A DNA stretch of 64,000 nucleotides from Lunularia cruciata (taxonomy: Eukaryota; Streptophyta; Marchantiopsida; Lunulariales; Lunulariaceae), in assembly GCA_948567375.1 (NCBI GenBank), contig OX419762.1:32927465-32991464 (forward strand), in the 5' to 3' direction. The position numbers and the translations under genes are program-made. Below the pieces are notes generated by a model. The model did no database searches and had not been told where the DNA came from. It saw only the letters and a list, made by a program, of their open reading frames with translations. Positions 48,863 to 59,822 of the stretch are shown here, piece by piece; the stretch's first letter is position 1; each line of letters opens with the position of its first letter.

Positions 48863-49862
48863 CTCACTGTGACAACCCGGCAAATATCACTTTTGCAGTA
48901 ATCGGGTAAGTAAAGTTTGTTCCCGCAGAGATACGAGTCAGAAATGTCCAAATACAAAGTCAAACAATAACAATGTAGTTCTTCTTGGTTGCGTCTTTAA
49001 TCTCTTAGGTAGAAACCACACCCAAAAGAGAGTAACAAGCACTGATTTGCAGTCTTGTCACAAATTAACACTCCATAATCACAACTCCATCAAATCTTTC
49101 CAAACAATCTTGATTGTGATGATTTAGGCTCTCCCGAAAATGGCACTTCACTGCAAAACGATTTTGCCTCAGAATTGTGTTCCACCCCTCCACTGAAGGC
49201 ACAACTTCCTCGATCGAAATTGCTTCACATCAACTTTGCACTGCACTCACAAATGCAGAATACTACCAACACTACAATTCCTCTCAGATTTGTCAAGGCA
49301 TTGCTTTGATTGCACTTCACTCAGGATCAAACACACAAAATGAAGATCAAGGCTATGGAATCCAATATCCAACAAGCACAATGACTTGCACTTCAAATTT
49401 CTCCACACACTCACAAACACAATCACAAAGTTGATACTCAGAATCAAGCTCAAGCGACGAGCATTGCTTCACAACACTTCACTTTATCTATTCTTAGAAA
49501 TAATGAGCACTGAACAACATTAGACTGCGAATGCCACTCTTAAGTAGTGAAGCAATTGACAGTTATCTGCCTAATGTACCTCCTCCTAACAACTCTATAA
49601 ACTTGCAGATCTAAAATGACAATGCAACCCTTCATATCTGCCTATTCAAATCTCAAATCGGTTACTAATCCGATCCGATGTCTACTTCTTCCTCGGCTTT
49701 CAAACCTGAACCCAAAGTAACTTTACTTCATAATATTTTGTCCTTGAGTTTCACATCTTCTACTTCTTCTACCAGATCCAACAATTCTTTTTCCTAATCT
49801 GAAATTCCACTAGTGGGTAATCTATCTTACTCCTCATCTCCCGACCCACTCTTCTCTAATGT

Positions 49863-52113
49863 CTACACTAGTAACTCCAAAGACATTTGTACTCCTATGT
49901 TATCAACTTCGGGTTTTGCTCTAACATCCTTCCGAAGCTTTTTTATCTCTATTTTCACTAAGTCTAATCTAATTGAAATGTTGTCTTCTACTTCTAATAT
50001 CTTCCTGTCTACATGAGTTCTTAACTTAATCAACAAGGCATTCAAATCAGTGTCTTTTGCCTGTCTTCGCCTCGTCTCTTGCACTAACAACTTCAACTCA
50101 TGCAGTCTCGTCTCTTCAAGTTGAACGTTGGCCTCTGTACTCAACATTGCGTTCATCTTGAGGACTATCTCCTTCACTGGCTCCAATCTCATCTTTCTCT
50201 CTTGCTCTCGATCTGCAAGCCAGTCCTCCTTGTACATCACCAACTCCTCTTCGAACTCGGCTTTCACCGTCTCCTTCTCTTCCTGAACAACCTTCTCCTC
50301 CTGAACAACCTTCTCCTCCTGACTACAAAGTAACTCTCGTAATCGATCTTTTTCTCTGTATCGTGCCGCCAACTCTCTTTGCCAGAGTTGCTTCCTTTCC
50401 TCAACACTCTCCATCACCCTATCGAGCTCTTGATCCTTTGCTACTACTCTCGCCATAGCATGATTACTTCTACTCTTGAATCAACAAACTGCTGCTTCAA
50501 GATTTCATACTCCGCTACTTGTCTATCCCTTGCTATGTCACTCTTCTTCACAAGATCCTCTTGATAACTTACTTCTCTCTTCAGGTCTTTGATTACCTGA
50601 CTTCTCTCTACTACCTCCGCTCGTAGTACTTCTCTTTCCTCCTCACCTCGGGTTATACTCTTCTTCAACTCCGAGTTCTCTTCTTCTAATCACGCTAATA
50701 CCTGCAATACAGTCTTTACCTTTGGACAAGTCGACTGCATCTCCTTCTTCCTGTGCTTCAATTTCCCCAACAATGGGCACACCACCTCCCGTAGGTACTC
50801 CACTCCATCTCTCGCAACTACTTCTTCCTGCATAGAAATCTCCTTCCTTACCTCTTCTTCACCCGATACTCGCCTTCTCCTCTGCAATCTTCGTATCGGA
50901 ATCAAAGCCTCACTTCCCAAGCTTTCTCCTACCTCTTCCTTTACTTTACTTGGCCCCGCTTCACACTTTGCCTTACGTCTTGAGCAAACTCCTCGCTGTA
51001 ATGCAATCTTCTTTTCTTTGGGCACAATTACTTCATCTTCCAACTGTTTGTTGTCTTTGGCTTCCATCTCGGCTTGCACTGCTTCTTCGTAGTCATCAGC
51101 TGCTGGTGCCAATGTCATGTCTCCCCCTTCATCACTATCACTACTCGTATCTCCACTCTGTAGCGTTAGCTTAGGCTCCTCCTTGTGTTCCGAGTCTTCA
51201 GTTTTTAGCTCGGCATCTTCTTCTAAGTCTTCGTCCTCCGACTCGATTACCACCATACCTCGCCTTGGGTTGCCTCTCCGCATCTTCCAAGGTTTCTTGA
51301 TGTTGTCGGCTTCACCTTGCCGACCCCTCTTCTTTGACTTTGGAGTACTTGCTTCTATCTCCACACTCTTACCCATCTTCATATAGTACTCATCCGTGCT
51401 CCGGATTTGAAGAATGTATTGCTGTTCCTCCATGTCGACTTCTCTTCTCAAGTCGGGATGGAAGTGAGACACCATTTTTTTTCGCTCCGCCGATTTGAGC
51501 AAATTCAACCCGAGGTAGAAATGTGCTGCAAACGGCACAATGTAGTGTGGAGGCGACTTATCCCGCAAATTCCACACCATCTGTCTCGTCCTCCCATGGA
51601 AGCACCTTGCCCAATTAATAGATTCTCCTGCAAAAAACTTATGGAAGAACACCGCTTGGTGTTTCATCACATAAGTTGTTCTCTCCGGCTTCGAGATTGC
51701 CATGAGAGCACTCACGATCCCTCTCTTCACTGGATCCTTGTAACTCTCAACCTTATACCCATTCTTCATTCTCTTCAAAGAGAAAGCATCTCTCACCTCC
51801 TAAGTCTCCTGAGCTATCTCTCCCTTCCCCAAGAACGTGGTCCCTGCTCCGAGCCTGCCTCCTTCCCAAGTACGAGTCTCCAATCCAACTCTGTCCAGCA
51901 AGCCGGATTTCCTCTCTTCCCTTCTTCCTTGGGTCCATCGAGACACTTACTCTTGATGATTTCTATCATGAACCCTGGAAAGCTTACATTCCAATTCCAT
52001 GCCAGAAATGTGATCCAAAGTCGGCTCAAGACTTCGATCCTTGCTATTACGTCTAACCTATGAATCACATGATTTCTCATTGCAAATTTGGAGTTCTTCT
52101 TTCCCCCTCCCAT
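49863..52113 (-). pseudogene. LTR-encoded coiled-coil protein gene, 3' LTR copy
   Basis: Start MGGGKKNSKF at 52,113; stop at 49,863. The N-terminal third is globular (KHQAVFFHKFFAGESIN, PPHYIVPFAAHFYLGLNLL), loosely recalling domains in plant transposon-associated proteins. The middle is acidic with basic patches (SEDEDLEEDAELKTEDSEHK). The last 250 residues form a heptad-rich coiled coil. This copy has a 1-nt deletion near 51,830, a TAG before 51,796, a TGA after LQVLA and a 1-nt deletion near 50,465. The 368-codon stretch 50,690-51,796 is still open. The function is unknown. The 5' LTR copy keeps sense codons at the stop positions I checked. Confidence 0.8.
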
Positions 52114-52270
52114 CTCTTCTACTTTCTCACTCTCTCTCGTTTCACTCTCGCAACTTCTCCCTTGTGCACTAACACGATTCCAACTCTATTTCCCTTCCCA
52201 CAATCACCTGCAAGACAACTTCGCAATGGCAAAGGAAAATTACTTGACATTTCGTCATTGCAAGTTCAAT

Positions 52271-52277
52271 TTTTATA
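52271..52277 (-). promoter_or_regulatory. TATA box in the 3' LTR of C
   Basis: CTCTATAAAAATTG on the minus strand, 158 bp upstream of the LTR gene's ATG. Identical position and sequence in the other LTR. Confidence 0.6.
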
Positions 52278-52666
52278 GAGTTGCGCTTCTTTGTCTTCCG
52301 TCACTTTGAGTTTCTACCAAGAAATCACACCTCCTGCATGCACCTGTCAGTGTCAATCACCTTCGTGCGTATGGGCCGCCAGTTTTGAATGGTCTCTTCT
52401 TGAATTTCTCGCCCCGACAAAAGGTGGTTAAACTGTCTTTGCCTTGGGTTGAGCTCCCTCCCCCGATACAAAGACAATTTACTTCGGGTTGTATGCTGAC
52501 AAGGCATTTCCAAGTACTTCACCTTATGACCTAAAGTCACGTTACCTCGGGTTTCATCCCGAAGACTCTTTTCTTTGCCTTCTTTGACCATACAGGCGCA
52601 ATCCGACTTCTCTATACACTTCTTCTCCTTAATTTTGAAAAAAACAAAAAAAATGTGGGCACCACA

Positions 52667-52680
52667 TATCTCCTCCCTCA
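52667..52680 (-). other. polypurine tract of element C
   Basis: The minus strand reads TGAGGGAGGAGATA directly before the 3' LTR, the plus-strand priming site for reverse transcription. The TGA that ends the pol frame is its first triplet. Confidence 0.9.
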
Positions 52681-54948
52681 AATGTGAGCATCCCCGCGAA
52701 CATAGATCTTGGGTGTCTTTGATACTTCCGAGTCTATGGTCCAATATCTCCCAACTCTCCACTTGTTTACTCGAGTGGCAAAAGGATTAACTTCCAAGTC
52801 TACGAGCTGCATGGACCCATTGTCGTACAGATGAAGAACTTGATAGGGACCCATCCATCTCAAATGCAACTTGCCTGGAAAAAATATTCGGCAATTGTCA
52901 TATAACAAAACCAAATCCCCTTCTCGTACAGCTATAGGCTTGATTTTCTTATCGTGCCTGACTTTCCTCTGTGCTTGTACTTCTTTCGTGGTTTGCATTG
53001 CATCGTCTCTTTTCTCTTCTAACCACATCAGTTGATGAATCCGAAGATCTTGACTTTCCTCTTCCAACATTCGTTCTTTGCAAAGAATCCGATACATCGG
53101 AACTTCAAATTCAACTAGCAGTATGGGATGCAAGCCATATGTCAAGAAGTATGGAGTTTGTTTGGTTGTAATCTTCTCTATCATTTGATATGCCCACAAC
53201 GCGGCTGGTAATTTCATATCACAATCATAGGCATAATTGACAGTCACCTTATTCAAAATTTTACAAAGTAACCCATTTGCTTTTTCCGTTAAGCCATTTG
53301 CTTTTGGGTTATAAGGAGTCATCTTCCGATGTTTAATCTGAAAGTACTTGGTTAATGCCTCCATTATAGAGTTCAAAAAATGTGTTCCTTTGTCACTGAC
53401 CAATTCCAAAGGACACCCATATCGGGAGATGATGTTTTGAAAGAAGAATTCCGCCACAGTTTCAGCATCATCTCTGCGAGTTGCTTCAGCTTCAACCATC
53501 TTGTTAGCATAGTCAATGCAAACCAAAATGTATCAGTTTCTTGTGACTTGGGTCATTGGTTGAATGGGACCCACAAAATCAATCCCCCATTTCTCAAATG
53601 GGGCAAAAGGCAAAATTGGTCTCAAAGGCCATTGAGAGGTAGCCGTCGGCTTCTCCGTTCTCTGACAAGTATCACAGCTTCGGATATGAGCATGTACATC
53701 TTTGTACATTGTAGGCCACCAATACCTTGCCAAAAGAATTTTCTTTACAGTATTCTTCAGAGCATAGTGTCCTCCCGATGCTTTGGAGTGTAAAGATTCA
53801 ATCACTCCTCCTACTTCGTATGTCTCCAAGCATCGCCGAAGTACTTTGTCTTTGCCCATCTTAAATAAAATATTGTGTTTGAGCTGGTATGGCCCCATCT
53901 TCCTGAGAAAGACTGCCCGCTGTTCCGGGTCCATCCCTTCAAGACAATAGAGAGTATGCAGATATTGATATTCAGCTACATACCTCGTACTTCGCATTGC
54001 TGATAAGTGATACAACTCTTCGTCAAGGAACCGATCGTCAATTTGCCACTCTTGGTCTTGAGTTTCTAACCTATAAAGGAAGTCCACATTCAAATGCAAA
54101 GCTCCCTTCCTTACTTGTACAATATACGTGAACTCTTGTAGCAACAAGATCCATCTTGCAATTCGCCCTGATAAATCTGCCTTCTTGACCAAATGTTGCA
54201 ATGCGTAATGGTCAACATAGAAGACAAACTCATACCCCAACAAATAATGATGAAATTTCTTGCAGGCATACACCATTCCGAGTGCTTCTCTTTTAGTCGT
54301 CAAATAGTTCTTTTCAGAAACTGAAAGTTGTCGGCTGGCATAATACACCAGGTAGTCCTTCTTCTTCTCGTCCTTCTGACTTAAGACGACTCCGATAGCC
54401 ATGGACGAAGTGTCCACATATACATGGAAAGGGACGTCCCAATTCGGGGCCCTCATAACTGGTGCTTCAACCAATTTCTTCTTCAACACCTGGAAAGCTT
54501 CTTCTTGATTTGCTTCCCACAGATAGTCTTCGGATTTCTTTAGAAGCTTTGTAAGTGGTGTAGCAAGCACTGCATAGTTTGACATGAAGCGTCTGTAATA
54601 TCCGACATGTCCCAAGAAGGCTCTCAGCTCCCGGATGTTCTTTGGGGATTCCAAAGCTGCGATTATCTTGACCTTCTCAACATCAACTTCAATTTCTTGG
54701 CTTGACACCCAATGCCCCAGAAGAATTCCCTCCTTCATTGCGAAGAAGCATTTCTCCGAGTGTAATGACAAGCCGGCAAAACGACACCTTTCAAACGTTT
54801 GGCAAAGGTAATCTAAATGTACATCTCTTTGCCCAAACACACAAAAGTCATCAATAAAAACTTCCACAAATTTGTGCAGGAAATCTTTGAAGATTGAATT
54901 CATCATCCGTTGGAAAGTAGCGGGAGCATTACACAACCCAAAGGGCAT
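52678..54948 (-). pseudogene. pol of element C: RT palm, RNase H, integrase
   Basis: 54,948-53,533 is a 471-codon open stretch. It has MPFGLCNAPATFQRMMNSIF, the catalytic F-I-D-D box (VFIDDFCVFG), RNase H (YVDTSSMAIGVVLSQ, KREALGMVYACKKFHHYLLG, YVDHYALQHL) and the integrase zinc domain (GGHYALKNTVKKI, SCDTCQR). The core starts at WGIDFVGP. A single TGA near 53,530 separates it from 53,526-52,678 in the same reading: DYANKMVEAEATRRDDAETV, SDKGTHF, NGLTEKANGLL (catalytic Glu), then DLVLLYDNCRIFFPGKLHLR. So the integrase is broken once. Sequence type fits the Athila/Tat side of Ty3 elements. No chromodomain is present. Confidence 0.93.
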
Positions 54949-55053
54949 TTGATTGTAAGCAAAAGTGCCACAATTGGTCGTGAATGTAGTTTTATCTTTG
55001 TCTTCTTCTCGAATAGATACTTGATTGTACCCTAAAAGTCCATAGAGAAAACT

Positions 55054-55636
55054 CTAACAAGGATGCCCAGCTACCTGATCTAAAATTGTATCGGTAAAAG
55101 GCAAGGGATGATGATCTTTCCTTGTGACTGCGTTCAACTTCCGGAAGTCTTGGCACACTTGGATCTTCCCCGTTTTCTTCTTCGGGACAATGATAATGGG
55201 GGAGACCCATTCACTGCTTAAGACATGCAAGATGATTTTGGCCCCTAAGTACTTATCGATTTCATCTTTCACCAACAGCGAGTACTTTCAAGCGGTATTG
55301 CCACTGCCAAACCGGAATTGCACCTTCAACCAGATCAATCCGGTGTTCTCCAAATTCTTGTGGAATACCCGGCATTTGATCAATCGACCAGGAAAATACA
55401 TCTTGGAATTCTATAAACAGTGCAATGTATCCTGCCAACTCCTCCAAAGTGATTGTCTTTGAGATTTTCAAGATTTTTCCTTCAGTTAATAAAACATCTT
55501 GACAGTCATTGGGGTTGATGACTCCTTCAACATGGCTTACTCGGCTTAGCCCGAGGTGAGCTGCCATCAAACCCCCTTCCTCCAAGTCAAGTTCCCCCAA
55601 GGCGAGGTCATATGGATCTTTGTTTTCAACATCCAC
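55054..55636 (-). pseudogene. N-terminal reverse transcriptase of element C
   Basis: 55,262-55,636 reads up to HRIDLVEGAIPVWQWQYRLK, the usual entry to Ty3 RT. A frame change leads into 55,275-55,054 with EWVSPIIIVPKKKTGKIQVC and QDFRKLNAVTRKDHHPLPF. A stop near 55,054 precedes the palm region. Together with the palm at 54.95 kb this is a complete but broken RT. Confidence 0.9.
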
Positions 55637-55696
55637 CTCTTAGCATTCTAAATAGTTAACTTGGACTTCATCTTCGGATTTGTCTGAGGACAAAGA

Positions 55697-56115
55697 CTAT
55701 GAGTCTTTGGATTCGTCCTCCTCTTCCGATGAACTTGTTTCCCCGAGGTGGGGAACTTTTGTCCAACTCACAGTCACTAGCTTCTGATCTTTGGACGAAA
55801 TGTCCTTGAATCTTAACTTTTGCTGGTGCCAATCCACCACAACTTGGGCGCTATACAACCAGGGTCTGCCAATCAATAGAGGGTAACCAGTCTTTGTCAC
55901 TGGTCGCAACACAATGTAGTTCAACTTGAAGGGCACCCCTCCAATGATCGTAGTAATGTTTGACAGCATGCTTAAAGGCCATCTCCTGGTTTGGTCTACA
56001 AACTTCAACACTTGGAGTGTTGGTTCAAACATGTGATACCCGAGTCAATTTGCAGTATCTTTGGTCATGACATTCACACCGGACCCAGAGTCAATGGGTA
56101 TTGATGTAATCATGC
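55697..56115 (-). pseudogene. protease of element C
   Basis: The minus strand near 56,100 reads IPIDSGSGVNVMTKDTAN, a stop (TGA), then LGYHMFEPTLQ. It continues with LSNITTIIGGVPFKLNYIVL and GYPLLIGRPWLYSAQVVVDW. The D-S-G active site is intact. The single stop lies 13 codons after it. Retropepsin of this class cuts the gag-pol product. Confidence 0.9.
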
Positions 56116-56230
56116 ACCCTGCAATCTCCGTGTCTACCTTGGGAGATCCCAAATCTTCTTGCTCAGTACGATAGATAGCAAGCAGGTCCTTCTTTGACAT
56201 TGACCTCACCTTCTTGAGGGCCGAATTCAG

Positions 56231-58739
56231 CTATCTCTTGTACAACTTGTTATCTTCCCACAATTTCTTGAATGTAACGTTTGCATTTGTGGCTGCCAGA
56301 TCTGCTACAATATTGTATTGGGGAACTCCTCCCAATTTGACCGTCTTCGCCTTCGGCTTTGGGTCCAAAGTCTCTCCATGTTCCCTCTTGACTTCAGGAC
56401 GCTTCAAAATGGTGACGGGCTTGCTAATGGCCTTAACCCGAGGTTCCTCGGGTTGGCCCACCTTGGCTTGGATCAGACCCTTTACTTCGGATCGGATGTC
56501 CGCCGGAAAAACTTGAGACTTCATCTTCGTCTCCTCTTCCAAACTCAGTTCTCGAGTCTTGAGTAGTGCCTCCTTTAGTTCTTTCTGCAAGGCTTTAGCT
56601 TTGGCTTTTGCGAGGATCTTTTCCTCCTTGGCAAAAAGAATTGCCTTTGGGCGCAGTCTCTTTGCCTTTCTGGAAGACGATGAGGTCATACTCAATTCTT
56701 TGGGATCACGCTTCTTCTTATTGGAGCGTGTCTCAACTTTCAAAATTTCAAGATCCGGCCATTCTCCTTCTGAGGCCGGACTCCCTTCTTGAGGTCTTTC
56801 TTCCTCAAGAGTGATGCAATTTACATTTGTATCTCCCTTTGGCTGCAGTGCTGCACGCTCAGCGGGGGTCTGTATATACTTTACAGGCGGCTTCGGGTTT
56901 GGTGGGTGAGGACATTGGTTGCCCGTATGCCCTGATCCTTTACAATTTCCGCATAGGAGAACATACCCAATTTGCCTTCTTGGCTCGGGACAGTTTGGAG
57001 ACCAATGTCCCATCAAGCCACAATTATAACAGGCTCTGGGTGCAACATTCTGAGGCCAATTTTGGTTGCTCATTGGTGGTCTTTGTGGTGGAGCATTGGG
57101 GTTCCCTGGGTCCAAACCTCGGACCTTGATATGATGTGCTTGCTTGAGGCTGTACTTCCTGCATTTGGTACAGAGCCTCTTCGTCCTCGTCTTGGTTCCA
57201 TCCCGAAACCCAATCAATTTGCTGCACCGGGAATGCATTACGAGTATTGCATTCTATGTTGGCGTGGCCTAATTTGCCACATGCGGTGCACCATACATTA
57301 GATCTTCCAAACGCTGGGGCCTTCCTTTGGTCTTTGGCCCCAATCATCTGGATCTTGAAATCCGAAAACTCCTTGATGAGAGCATCTAGCTTGGTATCCA
57401 CCTTATTTACACTCTTTGCTGGAGGAGTCATTGGTTTCTTGCCTCCACATCTTTTGACTCGTCTTGGCTTTGATTCTTCTTTGGATTCCGAAGAAGAGCT
57501 CAAAGACATGGAGGATTCGTCCGAAGAAGAGGATGTACTGCGCAAAGCTCTCCTTCTGGGCTTCTTGCCTTTCTTCTCCCAATTTCTCCGGTTACCGGCA
57601 GAGTGAGAGTGGGCCGCTTCGTAATGAGCAACATGTTTGAGTACTTTGTCCATGGAAGTTACATTCCTCTCCCTTGCAAAGATTCATATCTCTGGTGAAA
57701 GACCCCCAAGGAACCAGGTAATGGCTTGGGCACCGGAGTAACCCACCACCCCCGATTGCTTGGGAACTTGGTTCAATAGTGCCATGAACCGCTCAGAGTA
57801 GTCTCTCAACTTCTCCTTCTTGCCTCGGTCCAAATCGTTGAGTGTCGCAAAGACACTCGTGTCGTAATCAACCTCCCGGAATTGTTCTAGGAAGTTGTTT
57901 CTCAAGTTTGCCCAGTCCGCTGGTATGAACCCCTTCTAGGTCACATGGGTGTACCAGCTCCGAGCTTTCTTTCAGAGCAAACTTGGGAAAATTCTCAGTC
58001 GATCCGCCAAGTCATGCTCCTTGTTAGCAAAGGAGATGACTTCGAATTCTTTAATGAATTCATCAGGGTCTTTGTCTTGTTCTGTCCCCTTGTACTTTTG
58101 ATAGGCGTGTCGGGTGACAGGCAGCAAAGTCATCGTTTGATGCACTAGGATCGGCTGAAGTAGTGTTGAACTTGACGGAACTGAAGGATTGGCTGGTATT
58201 GACGCCGTGTTGTCAGCCTAGGGGTTCCAATTTGTCAAATTCAAGGTGGGGTCTTCTTCGACAATTTATGCTATGAGGGTGTCGACTTCAACCCGAGTGG
58301 AAGATTCCGGATCAACACCTTCGATTGGTTCTTCAAAATTCCTTTGGGACAATTGAGGAATCGTTCATAGAAGATATTGACACTTGTCTTCAATAAGTGT
58401 TCGTGCTGTCTTTTCTCGAACAAAGTTCTTCAAGGACACAACTTCCTTTACAGCTCTAGGGGAAGTTGGTGTACTGGGCCACAAGGCATATGTTTGCCCA
58501 CTTGATTCTTTCTTCTTCTTGGACGAAGAGGGAGATGCGAGGTAGCCTTGCCAACCGCCTTTGCGTTTCTTGTGGTCAAGTTCTTGCAGGGCTTCTTGCA
58601 CTTCGTGAAGGAGTTGAAAATCCAACGCCTCTCGTTCAGTTTTGTCCATGGTGGATGGGACATTTGGACGTTTGTCTTCTTCACGTTGAAGTGCTCATTG
58701 TCGAGCTCTCTCATCCCGTTGTTCTCTTGATGCAGACAT
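56231..58739 (-). pseudogene. gag of element C with three CCHC zinc knuckles
   Basis: Start MSASREQRDERARQ at 58,739 followed by a TGA. It continues as EREALDFQLLHEVQEALQEL (58,649 on) and the capsid part FLEQFREVDYDTSVFATLND and RFMALLNQVPKQSGVVGYSG (57,905-57,684). A Ser- and Lys-rich linker carries knuckle 1 (CTACGKLGHANIEC, about 57,290). After a frame change come knuckle 2 (CYNCGLMGHWSPNC) and knuckle 3 (CGNCKGSGHTGNQC). The C-terminus is long and Lys-rich. Three knuckles is more than the usual one or two. Broken by several stops and frameshifts. Confidence 0.9.
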
Positions 58740-58802
58740 TCATATTGCGTTGATACCTATTTTCAAATTTGGCTTCATATTCTTCTACTTCCGAGATTTG
58801 TA

Positions 58803-58821
58803 TCCCTGGCAGAGGCGCCAA
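58803..58821 (-). other. primer-binding site of element C (tRNA-Asp type)
   Basis: Minus strand TTGGCGCCTCTGCCAGGGA, six nucleotides inside the 5' LTR. Athila-group elements use TGGCGCCGTTGCCGGGGA, complementary to tRNA-Asp. Three mismatches here. Confidence 0.85.
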
Positions 58822-59822
58822 AAATCATGTGACAACCCGGCAAATATCACTTTTGCAGTAATCGGGTAAGTAAAGTTCGTTCCCGTAGAGATACGAGTCA
58901 GAAATGTCCAAATACAAAGTCAAACAATAAAAATGTAGTTCTTCTTGGTTGCGTCTTTAATCTCTCAGGTAGAAACCACACCCAAAAGAGAGTAACAAGC
59001 ACTGATTTGCAGTCTTGTCACAAATTAACACTCCATAATCACAACTCCATCAAATCTTTCCAAACAATCTTGATTGTGATGATTCAAGCTCTCCCGAAAA
59101 TGGCACTTCACTGCAAAATGATTTTGCCTCAGAATTGTGTTCCACCCCTCCACTGAAGGCACAACTTCCTCGATCGAAATTGCTTCACATCAACTTTGCA
59201 CTGCACTCACAAATGCAGAATACTACCAACACTACAATTCCTCTCAGATTTGTCAAGGCATTGCTTTGATTGCACTTCACTCAAGATCAAACACACAAAA
59301 TGAAGATCAAGGCTATGGAATCCAACATCCAACAAGCACAATGACTTGCACTTCAAATTTCTCCACACACTCACAAACACAATCACAAAGTTGATACTTA
59401 GAATCAAGCTCAAGCGATGAGCACTGCTTCACAACACTTTGCTTTATCTATTCTTAGAAATAATGAGCATTGAACAACATTAGACTGCAAATGCCACTCT
59501 TAAGTAGTGAAGCAATCTATAGTTATCTTCCTAATGTACCTCCTCCTAACAACTCTACAAACTTGCAGATCTGAAATGACAATGCAACCCTTCATATCTG
59601 CCTATTCAAATCTCAAATCGGTTACTAATTTGATCCGATGTCTACTTCTTCCTCGGCTTTCAAACTTGAACCCGAAGTAACTTAACTTCATAATATTTTG
59701 TCCTTGAGTTTCACATCTTCTACTTCTTCTACCAGATCCAGCAATTCTTTTTCCTAATCTGAAATTCCACTAGTGGGTAATCTATCTAACTCCTCATCTC
59801 CCGACCCACTCTTCTCTAATGT

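Larger units (their letters stand above)
48868..52666 (-). repeat. 3' LTR of element C
   Basis: Nearly colinear with 58,828-62,609. In the stretches I compared, differences run from 0 to about 8% per 60-nt line. Unusually long for a plant LTR, because it includes a gene of more than 2 kb. Confidence 0.95.

Noticed and set aside
51407-52063. 218-codon plus-strand frame in the 3' LTR of element C
   Set aside because: Antisense shadow of the LTR gene's N-terminal part; shortened and altered in the other LTR.
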